64,000 nt of DNA from assembly GCF_010111755.1 (NCBI RefSeq), contig NC_088958.1, positions 806,001 through 870,000 on the forward strand. Reading direction: 5' to 3'. The notes under the pieces are model-generated. The model saw only the letters and a program-made list of their open reading frames with translations, searched no databases and was not told where the DNA came from. The first letter of the stretch is position 1. Each line of letters opens with the position of its first letter. This DNA is from Nakaseomyces glabratus (lineage: Eukaryota; Ascomycota; Saccharomycetes; Saccharomycetales; Saccharomycetaceae). Shown here in pieces: positions 39,263 through 47,671 of the stretch. The translations under genes were made by a program, and so were the position numbers.

Positions 39263-41128
39263 TCACCATGTTTCCTGGATATATCTATATTCCTTCTCCA
39301 TGCTTCTTAAATACTCCTTTGCGCTTGCATCATCTTTGAAGCCACCCCATTTTTTCAACATTTCAAGCAGAGTTAGTCGTATTTGAATAGGCATCTTACC
39401 AGACGCCCCACATAAAAAGAAAATACCCTTTCTTTCCACTAAAAGATTGGTAACCTCTTCTCCAAATTTCCAGAGCACATCTTGAACATATTTGGTATCT
39501 GGAGAATTCTCTCGGTCTCGAGAAAAAACTGGATAGAATTTGATTAAACCTTGATTAGCCATATCTTCTAATTCCTTCCCATGTAGGTAGTCTTTATCCT
39601 TGAAACGACAACCAAAATATAAAGACATCTCTGGAGAAACTTTAGATCTTACTGCAGATAATAGTGGTGCCAAACCTACTCCAGGGCCAACCATGACAAA
39701 TGGGTTTGAACGGTACTCCTCTTTAATTAAATCATTTTGTTGAATTTTGTATCTTATTTTATCACCGACTTTTAGCTTTGAAATGAAATCAGTACAAACA
39801 CCAGTTCTGATTTTTCTTAGTATAGTTTTGTACTTCACAATTGCAACGGTTAATTCTATATTATTGCAATTAGCCGTGCTTGAGATTGAGTATAATCTGG
39901 GCTTAATTGGCGGAAAAAAGTCCAAAAGATACTCCAATGGTAGGCGAATTGACAAGAAATCCTCCATAACCTCTAGTATCGATCTTCTAGGTCTGTTACA
40001 GTAATCGTATAGCTCTTGCATATCTTCATCAGTGGCAAATTCGTATAGTTTTTGCCGCTGATCCTTCATCTGTTCTTCTCCCCTCTCCATTCTAGTAACA
40101 TCTGTGGCAAATGTCCAGATCTTCAGGAAAAAACTACTCCTTGGAATGCTCATAAAATCACAATGATATTTCAACAAGTTTCGCAGAGTTAAAGGCTGGA
40201 CTACACCCCCATCTAGCAAATGTGTTGGTATACCATTAGTGAATGATAGTGGTTTGTCGGCAAGAGGAATCCATTGTGGTTGGCATTCAAGCATACGTTC
40301 AACAGATTGGTCTGTATTGTATGAATATAAAGCTACAGTATCACCGGGCTTATATTTAATATCATCACAAGATTCAAATGTGAATTGTCTAACATCTTGG
40401 AAATGATCTTTTGCTGTTATTCTTTTGTTTAGTGTTATAGTACCAGTTTTGATCAATTTATCACCAACAAAAGTAGTTGGACCTCCGGAAAAAGATTGTT
40501 GATCATGTGGATCATCAATCCTGAGATAGGTTATAGGTTCTAGGTATAATTCTTTGTCAATCTCTTCTCTCTGTATGATCTCATTACCAACTTTTCTGGT
40601 AGGAAACCTATCCATCAGGTAGGTAATGATTCTTTTTTCAAATTCAAAATATACTGATTCAATCCCTAATCCAGTGCCTTTATTACTTCCTGCCATAGAT
40701 TGTTCATCGGCTTCCATACGATCAAATATCTCTTTGGCACCTAGTTGATTGACCATACGATTATGAATAATCCTTAAAGCATAATTGAATTTGGGGTAAG
40801 AACTATCACCTAATCCTAGAAATGCAGTCTTGATGTGATTTAGGAAGTCGGCAGGTAGCTTCTTCTTCTTTAAGAATGTCCATAGGGTATTTTTTTGATC
40901 ACCTGTCACAGTTTCATAGACATTTCTTGGTAGTTCACCCTGTCCAGTTGTTGAGCATACAATAAATAAGTAGCGGCATCTTAAGATATCTTCCCTTTTA
41001 TAATCTGCTAATGATGAGAATGTATGCTTAAAGTGAAGTCTATTGAGCTTATGCGAAAGAATAGCTGCAAAATCCTGAGCGTTTCCTGTTTCGGAGCCAT
41101 ATAGGACGGCTATCTTACTAGATGACAT
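39263..41128 (-). CDS. TAH18: Tah18, diflavin reductase for cytosolic Fe-S assembly
   Basis: The ATG at 41128 gives 621 residues starting MSSSKIAVLYGSETG, as in S. cerevisiae Tah18; the frame upstream has no ATG. The flavodoxin/FMN domain covers about 1-150 (GSETGNAQDF, STTGQGELPRN, LGLGDSSYPKFN). The FAD domain carries PRLYSISSTA near 415. The NADPH site holds GPGVGLAPLLSAVR near 480 and YFGCRFKDKD near 510. Tah18 passes electrons from NADPH to Dre2 for cytosolic iron-sulfur cluster assembly. A near-PAC site (one mismatch) lies about 125 bp upstream. Confidence 0.96.
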   Translation of the reverse strand: MSSSKIAVLYGSETGNAQDFAAILSHKLNRLHFKHTFSSLADYKREDILRCRYLFIVCSTTGQGELPRNVYETVTGDQKNTLWTFLKKKKLPADFLNHIKTAFLGLGDSSYPKFNYALRIIHNRMVNQLGAKEIFDRMEADEQSMAGSNKGTGLGIESVYFEFEKRIITYLMDRFPTRKVGNEIIQREEIDKELYLEPITYLRIDDPHDQQSFSGGPTTFVGDKLIKTGTITLNKRITAKDHFQDVRQFTFESCDDIKYKPGDTVALYSYNTDQSVERMLECQPQWIPLADKPLSFTNGIPTHLLDGGVVQPLTLRNLLKYHCDFMSIPRSSFFLKIWTFATDVTRMERGEEQMKDQRQKLYEFATDEDMQELYDYCNRPRRSILEVMEDFLSIRLPLEYLLDFFPPIKPRLYSISSTANCNNIELTVAIVKYKTILRKIRTGVCTDFISKLKVGDKIRYKIQQNDLIKEEYRSNPFVMVGPGVGLAPLLSAVRSKVSPEMSLYFGCRFKDKDYLHGKELEDMANQGLIKFYPVFSRDRENSPDTKYVQDVLWKFGEEVTNLLVERKGIFFLCGASGKMPIQIRLTLLEMLKKWGGFKDDASAKEYLRSMEKEYRYIQETW

Positions 41129-41522
41129 GAGTAAACCTTTTATCACTCAATTCTTGAATATCGTAAACGTTTTAGAACCTTGTCTCGCTCGTTGTGGTTT
41201 TTGACCTTTGGAACGTAGACCAATTTGGATGCTGATTTATATAGTCATCGCTAGCTCATCACTGAAATTTGTCATTTTTTTCAGCAAAATGAGATTACTA
41301 AGCTACAGTTGTAGTAATAAACTGTGAAATGAGCATAAGTTTTCTATGGATATCAATTAAGAAGGTGTAAGAGATTACTTCATTTCTTCAAATTTTATAT
41401 ATGTACATGTTTAATTTATTTACAGCGAATATGTTTTTGAAATATTCAGCACTTCGCATTTAATCAAAAAGTTATGATCGAAAGTAATAATGTCTAAAAG
41501 ACTCGTTCATCATTGAAGGCAT
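41129..41522. other. TAH18 promoter and MSF1 3' region
   Basis: This 394 bp gap carries the near-PAC AGCTCATCAC (41253-41262, reading GTGATGAGCT on the minus strand, one mismatch to consensus) next to TGAAATTTG. The rest is AT-rich without a gene. Confidence 0.45.
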
Positions 41523-42962
41523 CTATCTTAATTCCACTTGGAACAAACGTATCAATTCTTCCTCGACTTTACTTTGCAATTTATTTACCTCGGCATTCGT
41601 TAAGTTCCTATCCATGGATTGGTAGTTTATTCTGTAGCACAATGACCTCTTTTTGCTTTTTGGATGTGTGAAATCGTCAATTAATTTCACACTTTCCACT
41701 AAATCGCCAGCGATATTTCTAACTATTTCCATCAAGTCATTTTCCTGAAGTTGAACTTCATTTTTTAATTTTTCAGGCAACCAGAAGGCGATATCTCTGT
41801 AGGAACCTGGATATTTGGAATAGGATGTAAAGGTTGTTATCTTGCCCTCCTTAAATTGATTATGGAACCTTTCATCTTTTGTCCATAGCAATCTAATATC
41901 AGGGATTTCGAACAGCAGCATAGCTATTCTATCTAGGCCAAGACCGAAAGCCCATGCAATTGTACTATCTGGTTTGTTACCGGAATTTATCAAAACTTGT
42001 TGTTGGACTAGGCCACAACCACATAATTCTAACCAATCACCTTCCCACCAGACTTCAATCTCCCAGGATGGTGCCGTCCAAGGAAAATAGGCTGTTATCC
42101 ATCTTACTTTCAGTTCTTTTGGAATAGAAGGGTCATTAGCACCTTTTAAGGCTTTCATACTTTCAATTTTCTTATGGAAGACTTCTGAGACAACTATTTC
42201 AATTGACCTTTTCAGATGTTGGGAAACGAGATCGACCTCTAAGTCTGTCATATATTCTTGCTTTGGATTTACCTCTCTTGCAGTATTATCCTCGACAATC
42301 ATATTGGTTTTTTCATTTCTTAATATGTCTTCTAATTCCCTGATATCAGTCTTTAGTTTTTTTATATGGGGAGCACTCTCACTAATATCATAAGTGCCAT
42401 CAGATTTGATACTCCTGTTCCAAACTCTAGCACCTTCCATTTGATGGAAAGCTGGGTAGTGAGTTTTATCAATCTCATCTCTACGATACACATCTGCAGT
42501 TATTAAAAAGCCATCATTATTGTATTTAGGTATATTTTTGAAACACTCAAGTTCATGGGCTGAAGTATGAGTTCTTAATAGCGTATCTTTGTTAATATAA
42601 TAAGTGTCAGATTTCGACCGGCCTGGATGATCCTTAGGGAACCCTAGTGAATCGAAGTTCTCGAACACAGATACTACTGGTTTAAATTCATCATACGCAG
42701 TATATGCTTTTTTACCGTCATTAAGCTTACCCTCAATTAGTTTCCGTAGTATACCAATAGGATGATTCGGCTTTAAATGCAATGATCTGTCTGTTAAGTC
42801 AATGATAGAGGGAGTAATATTGGTCATTTCCTCATCTGTATCATATGTTTTACCATTGATCTCGACGGTCTGACGAATTGAAGAGTATAAGCGAATATGT
42901 TTGTGAATTGCATTTCTGACAACTCTCAAGGGAGTCAATCGTACCACAATGTTGCTTCCCAT
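41523..42962 (-). CDS. MSF1: Mitochondrial phenylalanyl-tRNA synthetase
   Basis: This 479-residue protein (S. cerevisiae 469) has a basic, acid-free mitochondrial targeting start (MGSNIVVRLTPLRVVRNAIH). The class II synthetase core follows. Motif 2 lies around YPAFHQMEGARVW near residue 178, and motif 3 is AFGLGLDRIAMLLFEIPDI near 340. The C-terminal 95 residues form the ferredoxin-fold anticodon-binding domain (YPGSYRDIAFWLPE near 382). It charges mitochondrial tRNA-Phe as a monomer. The neighbours TAH18 and MCM16 match YPR048W-YPR046W. A run of 14 C lies about 160 bp upstream. Confidence 0.96.
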   Translation of the reverse strand: MGSNIVVRLTPLRVVRNAIHKHIRLYSSIRQTVEINGKTYDTDEEMTNITPSIIDLTDRSLHLKPNHPIGILRKLIEGKLNDGKKAYTAYDEFKPVVSVFENFDSLGFPKDHPGRSKSDTYYINKDTLLRTHTSAHELECFKNIPKYNNDGFLITADVYRRDEIDKTHYPAFHQMEGARVWNRSIKSDGTYDISESAPHIKKLKTDIRELEDILRNEKTNMIVEDNTAREVNPKQEYMTDLEVDLVSQHLKRSIEIVVSEVFHKKIESMKALKGANDPSIPKELKVRWITAYFPWTAPSWEIEVWWEGDWLELCGCGLVQQQVLINSGNKPDSTIAWAFGLGLDRIAMLLFEIPDIRLLWTKDERFHNQFKEGKITTFTSYSKYPGSYRDIAFWLPEKLKNEVQLQENDLMEIVRNIAGDLVESVKLIDDFTHPKSKKRSLCYRINYQSMDRNLTNAEVNKLQSKVEEELIRLFQVELR

Positions 42963-43119
42963 TACTTTCCCGCCTAAAATATCTATCCTTTATTGTTTGT
43001 GGCTCAATGATTTATTTGTAGCGATATTCGAACTATATTCATGAGATTCTATCACAATTGGTTATCGACCTGGCTATCAGCAATTATATGTTCGTTTTGA
43101 AGTCTAGGCATTTGAATCA

Positions 43120-43133
43120 CCCCCCCCCCCCCC
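43120..43133 (+). repeat. Homopolymer run of 14 C
   Basis: Fourteen consecutive C sit between MCM16 and MSF1, about 160 bp upstream of the MSF1 start. Such a run is prone to length changes. Shorter G/C runs occur at 8174-8182, 13568-13577 and 51409-51417. Confidence 0.9.
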
Positions 43134-43260
43134 GTCTATAGTGGGATTTTTGTCACTTTTGAGATGACTTGATGGACTATTAACAAGATATACTAAAGCT
43201 GCGCTAAAGTTACATCCATTGATTTATGGTTATACAATATTATATTGTGGTCATCTAAAC

Positions 43261-43818
43261 TTATAATACTACTCCAGAGCCTGAGTAAACTTGGAGTGCT
43301 ACGAGCAATTCACGCAATGTCTCGTTTTCTCTTTCAAGCTGTTCCTGTTCGGCTGTCTTGGCTGGTTTTGCAGGTGCATCTAATCCTTGATCACCGTATA
43401 GTTTATCTAGTTCTTGTAATTCTTCTCGAAGTTTCATGAATTTCTTCTGCTCATCGAAAATCTTTGTAGAAACATCAAGTCTTGCGTTGATTATTTGCAT
43501 GCATTCAGTCTCTGTGCTATAATGTCTCTCCATTAGTGAGTTTAATCTCTCAGCTACTAAGTCTTCCAATGATCGCTCCCCGTCTTTGTCCAGTTGATTT
43601 ACCCTTTGTAGTGTCCTTAATATGGCAGCACTTTCTTCGAGGCCGCACTGCATCTGTCGCCTCACTTTCATAAGATTTTCCTGTTCATCTTTGATAATAA
43701 CTTTATGGTTGCTATTCGAACGCTCCAGATGTAGCTCATCCAGTACTCGCAGCAATTGTGTGTATAGATCTACATGTTCTCGCTCAAGCGCACATACACG
43801 CTCCCATTTATCCTCCAT
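43261..43818 (-). CDS. MCM16: Kinetochore protein Mcm16 (COMA/Ctf3 complex)
   Basis: This 185-residue protein (S. cerevisiae 181) is predicted mostly helical, with coiled-coil-like heptads across about 10-60 and 95-175. There is no enzyme motif. Sequence alone is only weakly diagnostic; the call rests on size, helical character and exact position between MSF1 (YPR047W) and THP3 (YPR045C). In S. cerevisiae Mcm16 joins Ctf3 and Mcm22 in the CCAN at the inner kinetochore. Confidence 0.85.
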   Translation of the reverse strand: MEDKWERVCALEREHVDLYTQLLRVLDELHLERSNSNHKVIIKDEQENLMKVRRQMQCGLEESAAILRTLQRVNQLDKDGERSLEDLVAERLNSLMERHYSTETECMQIINARLDVSTKIFDEQKKFMKLREELQELDKLYGDQGLDAPAKPAKTAEQEQLERENETLRELLVALQVYSGSGVVL

Positions 43819-44007
43819 TCTTCTTCAATGCTTTGCCTCAATAGTTATTTTCTCTTGTTTACGTGTTTTCGAATCAATACACAGCAGGTATTAAGTTAAA
43901 AAAGGTATACTCAGCGTTATGTGCCGATTGCCCCCCAGGATATGTGGTAGAATGAAACAAGTATTTTTAACCTGGCAGTATTATTATAATATGTGCTTTC
44001 GTTACCC

Positions 44008-44015
44008 AAAAAAAA
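44008..44015 (-). terminator. Pol III terminator of tRNA-Leu
   Basis: Eight A on the plus strand are a T8 run on the minus strand, starting a few bases after the tRNA 3' end. This is a typical RNA polymerase III terminator. Confidence 0.85.
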
Positions 44016-44019
44016 TTAA

Positions 44020-44128
44020 TGAGAGATAAGGGATTCGAACCCTTGCATCCGAAGATATCAGAGAATTTAAGCTTTAAGTGTTTCAACTCACCTAAATCTG
44101 ACGCCTTAAACCACTCGGCCAACCTCCC
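44020..44128 (-). tRNA. tRNA-Leu(UAG) with intron
   Basis: On the minus strand a 109-nt gene begins GGGAGGTTGGCCGAGTGG and ends in ATCTCTCA. The 7-bp acceptor stem pairs with two G-T pairs. An A-box (GGCCGAGTGG), a long variable arm (TATCTTCGGATG) and a perfect B-box GGTTCGAATCC are present. The anticodon TAG lies at 44092-44094. A 27-nt intron (44064-44090) sits one base 3' of the anticodon, the standard place, as in S. cerevisiae tL(UAG). It reads CUN codons as leucine, which speaks against a CTG-clade yeast. Confidence 0.95.
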
Positions 44129-44555
44129 ATATTAAATGATCTGATGTGCAACACCAAACTGTTTCTACTTATAGGTAGTATAACTTTTTGGTTTGTGAGC
44201 GATTATTGTATTTTAGATCAGTGAAAGGTTACAAGTATGGCATGGGGTCTAAATAACTGAGATACTGATTATCATTTTCTATACTTTTATGTTGCCCATT
44301 TTAATTTTTTGTCTGTTCTCTTTTTTTGCTTCTTCCTTGCGCTTACTTTTTATTACATGCGCAATTGGTGAAGCGCTTTAATGAGAAGGTGGGAGCTATT
44401 AATCCAGTTTGGGATAAATAATATATATAAACTGCAGCTCATTGGTAAACGGAAACCATCGGTTGTATAAAGTAGTTTCATGAGCCGGAGAGTGGTGTTT
44501 TAGTACCTCTGATATTGTCACATGATGTACCTCGTTGACTTGCTTTTGGAAGCAT

Positions 44556-44612
44556 TGAAAAATTGGTGGTTCAGGTCAAATCCTCATCACTTTCGCATTT
44601 TATCGATGAGGT
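44556..44612 (+). promoter_or_regulatory. RRPE-like and PAC-like elements upstream of THP3
   Basis: TGAAAAATT at 44556-44564 resembles RRPE and TCGATGAGGT at 44603-44612 resembles PAC with one to two mismatches. CCTCATC (44582-44588) and GATGAGG (44605-44611) form an inverted repeat. The PAC-like site is 70 bp upstream of the ATG. Confidence 0.4.
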
Positions 44613-44681
44613 TAGTTATATCAGACATTAATATTCCAATTCATTAGTCAAACATAGCAACAGTAACACATTGTGGAACCG

Positions 44682-46004
44682 ATGTCGTATAATCAAGTAA
44701 CACCAATAGCGTTGGGGCAGCGTTCAAAGCGGAAGATAGTGCCTAAGGCTGAACCTAAGGATGACAAAAAGATTGAGGTACAAGCTAACAAGGGCAAGAA
44801 TGTTTTGAAGAAGCCACCTGTGGCAAATACTAATTCTGTTGTGAATCCAGCAGTGAGTGTATTTCCCCAACCTAACAAGGTAAGACCTTCTCGGATAGCA
44901 CAAAAGGGACCTACGAAACAAAATAATACCAATGGTAGTAATCGAACCAACAAGAAGCTTAAGAGTAATGAGGGCAAAGTACGACATCCGAATAACAATA
45001 GAACTAATTCATCTGGCGGTTTATCAGAGACAGAAAGGAGGAGGAAAAGAGCAGAAAGGTTTTCAAAGGCGAACAATACGATATCCAAGAATGAATTGGA
45101 GCATGAGGATAATTTTTCAGACTTGAACTCTATTGGTACTAAATCTCATATCTTCAATAAAGATCAGAGAATTGTAGGTAGGTGTCAAAAGCTGGAAAAG
45201 TCCTACTTAAGACTGACATCCGAGCCCAATCCTGAAATGATACGACCACCTGAAGTTTTAGAAAAGGCGCTAGAAATGTTAATGGAGAAATACAAAAATA
45301 AGGAGGTCAATTATACATATTTGTGTGATCAGTTTAAATCTATCAGGCAAGATCTCCGAGTACAGATGATTGAAGATTCTTTCACAATGACAGTTTATCA
45401 AGAGCATGCGAGAATTGCATTAGAAAATGATGATCTTGGAGAGTTTAATCAGTGTCAGAGTCGTTTGATGGTTTTATATGACAACACAACAATAAAGAGG
45501 ACTCATAGGGAAGAATTTACAGTATATTTAATCCTTTACTATGTCTTAATGCAAGATTATTCTGCAATAGATGCTCTGAAGTTGGAATTGATCAGAGAAA
45601 GAGGTAGATCTATTAAGAATGCAGGTATTGCTCTTGCGTTTGAAATAGCTGAAACCAGACTGGTCGGAAATTATCACAAGTTCATGAAATTATGCGCATC
45701 TTTGAAGGGTTTGGGCCAAAAGCTGATCAAGGCATTTATGGATCAGGAGATATTGAAAACATTGGTCACTATCTGCAGGAGTTATAACCAAGTGAATCTG
45801 GTGTTTCTAACAAAAGAACTCGAGTTCGAAACTGCTGATGAAACCATTCAATACTTAAAACGTAAAAATCTTGGCAATTACATTGTAACAAAAAATCTAA
45901 ACATGCCAAATGAATTTAAATATTTAGACACGAAGGCCTGCAGGATAGAAGTTATCCAGGCTTATGCCAAATTGAAAAAGGTTGATATCAAAGGACAAAA
46001 ATAG
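44682..46004 (+). CDS. THP3: Thp3 (Mni2), SAC3/PCI-domain mRNA biogenesis factor
   Basis: The ATG at 44682 gives 440 residues (S. cerevisiae 470); the slightly longer open frame has no ATG. The N-terminal 135 residues are basic, Asn/Lys-rich and disordered. From about 150 to 435 lies a SAC3/GANP-type helical domain with GRCQKLEKSYLRLTSEPNPE and RPPEVLEKALEMLMEKYKN. In S. cerevisiae Thp3 pairs with Csn12 and links transcription elongation to splicing of mRNA. Location matches YPR045C. Confidence 0.9.
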   Translation: MSYNQVTPIALGQRSKRKIVPKAEPKDDKKIEVQANKGKNVLKKPPVANTNSVVNPAVSVFPQPNKVRPSRIAQKGPTKQNNTNGSNRTNKKLKSNEGKVRHPNNNRTNSSGGLSETERRRKRAERFSKANNTISKNELEHEDNFSDLNSIGTKSHIFNKDQRIVGRCQKLEKSYLRLTSEPNPEMIRPPEVLEKALEMLMEKYKNKEVNYTYLCDQFKSIRQDLRVQMIEDSFTMTVYQEHARIALENDDLGEFNQCQSRLMVLYDNTTIKRTHREEFTVYLILYYVLMQDYSAIDALKLELIRERGRSIKNAGIALAFEIAETRLVGNYHKFMKLCASLKGLGQKLIKAFMDQEILKTLVTICRSYNQVNLVFLTKELEFETADETIQYLKRKNLGNYIVTKNLNMPNEFKYLDTKACRIEVIQAYAKLKKVDIKGQK

Positions 46005-46453
46005 TCTTGTTAGTTTGCATCTTGTCTTGTTTTTATTTTGAAGGATTTGAAAAAGTATAATTATTAGTGGCACGTTTAGGATACAGAATATCCTTTTATT
46101 ACAATAGCATTTGGTCTTATAAAGAATATTTTCAATTTATTAAATATTATGTATAAATATAATTATTTTTATATCTATTACACAAATAGAGCACAATTTT
46201 GGATTTTGTACATTATTATTACAATCGCTCAATGCGCTTCAGGTATAGGTGTAATCTCTATTGTTGAAATTAAGACTAAAGTCAGCATAGGGCATGACCT
46301 TCTTATCAGGAGCATTGTGCATATAGTACAGTTCAATTGGTTTTTTTTTTTTGAGTTATGTTAGTGTAGGATTTCCCCGTGTTCATTAAATCATGTCAAA
46401 TAGATCATTATCTTTAGCCAACATATATTAATGTAGCAACACATGTTGTGCAC
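46005..46453. other. Convergent 3' region between THP3 and the Bem1-like gene
   Basis: This 449 bp AT-rich gap contains two 3' ends. An open frame at 46149-46364 is hydrophobic, composed of AT-rich codons and lacks family features; it is not called. Confidence 0.5.
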
Positions 46454-47671
46454 TTAGTCAACTAACGATACATCTATTGCTAGCCGCCTAATATCGTTCA
46501 ACTTTGCAAGAATCATACGATACATTATCTCGTCAGTCAACTCTACAATGTACCAACCTTCAAGTTTAGCCGTCATTTTTAGTGATGTTCTGTCCTTCAA
46601 TGCTCTGATTTTTGATCTGAGCAAGGCGTGCAACTTATCCAGATTATCAATTTCACTCTTGGTACATTTAAGAGCGTAGTAATCTCCTTGGAATAGTATC
46701 TTAATCTTAATTTGTTGGTTGGCACTTGAAGGTTCTATGTCGTTGACCCAGTTAGTGAACGTGTCCTGTAGATGTAGTGGAGACTTTATGTCATAGATGA
46801 CATCAATCAGATACGTCAAGTAAGTGTTGAACATTTGGAGTCTGTCAAGTTTAGTCGATTCGTCGACCTTTTCTTGTGCATAATTAGATGATGGCGCAGG
46901 AATGTTTGGAAGAGACATGTTTTCCTTCAATCCAGCCATGAGCTTTGTGTGCAGCTTATAAAATGCACTGTAATAGATATGCTTCACCTTTGTGTTACCT
47001 TCGGAGTCTTGAATCCTCACAGTATATTCTAGCCTATTATCCTTGAGTTCAATTGATTCCACTTCACATTTGGTTATGAGTTTAACTGCAAGGAAACTAT
47101 CCTGTTTGGACCTCGGACTCTCTATACTCAGTGAGGTTTTCCTAGAGTAAGACGCCTTGCTAAAGGTTTTTGATACAATTGTTGATGGCGAAGTTGGGGG
47201 TGTCAAGTCGATAAGAGATGTGTTCCATTTTGCAGCATGGGGTTTTGCCGATAAGGTACAGTTCAGCTGTTTTTCTTCCTCAAGGTAAGAAGCTGGGACT
47301 AATCCGCATACCAGTTCATTTATGGGTTTCACATACCACATGCCATCGCCCATATCGCTAATCTTCTGAACCAACGAACCCTTTGTGACATGCAAATAAT
47401 GGTCGATCAGTGGTGTACCATTAGAGTCTCGGAGTTCATTGGGATCCAAATGGGTAATATCAGAAGATGTCTCGGTTGGGTTGTACGTCTGCTTGACATT
47501 GTAGAACTTGTAGTTCAGAGAGGCACTCCTGTGCAGAGTGTTCCAAGACGCTACAGAGTTGTCATGTTTCATAGGAGGTGAGATGTTCAGCTGCCTTTGT
47601 CTGTCCCTGATAGACCTTTTCTTGGTTAAAGTGGGACTGGTATCCTCTTTCTGCAAAACGAATATTGCCAT
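46454..47671 (-). CDS. Bem1-like scaffold (SH3-PX-PB1), lacking the first SH3
   Basis: This 405-residue protein has the C-terminal architecture of Bem1 (S. cerevisiae Bem1 is 551). A degenerate SH3 at about residues 55-131 contains MWYVKPINELVCGLVPASYL, closest to Bem1 SH3-2. A PX domain at about 194-309 contains YYSAFYKLHTKLMAGL and LPNIPAP. A PB1 domain covers about 321-405. The first Bem1 SH3 is absent. Bem1 links Cdc24 (via PB1), Cdc42 and PAK kinases at polarity sites. S. cerevisiae has no gene here (between YPR045C and YPR043W) and BEM1 itself is YBR200W, so this looks like an extra paralogue. An upstream exon is possible, but no TACTAAC or GTATGT signals were found. Confidence 0.75.
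   Translation of the reverse strand: MAIFVLQKEDTSPTLTKKRSIRDRQRQLNISPPMKHDNSVASWNTLHRSASLNYKFYNVKQTYNPTETSSDITHLDPNELRDSNGTPLIDHYLHVTKGSLVQKISDMGDGMWYVKPINELVCGLVPASYLEEEKQLNCTLSAKPHAAKWNTSLIDLTPPTSPSTIVSKTFSKASYSRKTSLSIESPRSKQDSFLAVKLITKCEVESIELKDNRLEYTVRIQDSEGNTKVKHIYYSAFYKLHTKLMAGLKENMSLPNIPAPSSNYAQEKVDESTKLDRLQMFNTYLTYLIDVIYDIKSPLHLQDTFTNWVNDIEPSSANQQIKIKILFQGDYYALKCTKSEIDNLDKLHALLRSKIRALKDRTSLKMTAKLEGWYIVELTDEIMYRMILAKLNDIRRLAIDVSLVD

Larger units (their letters stand above)
43819..44681. other. Region between MCM16 and THP3, with tRNA-Leu
   Basis: Divergent promoter space of 863 bp containing the tRNA-Leu(UAG) gene (44020-44128), an RRPE-like TGAAAAATT (44556-44564) and a PAC-like hairpin (44582-44612). 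I see nothing else. Confidence 0.6.
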
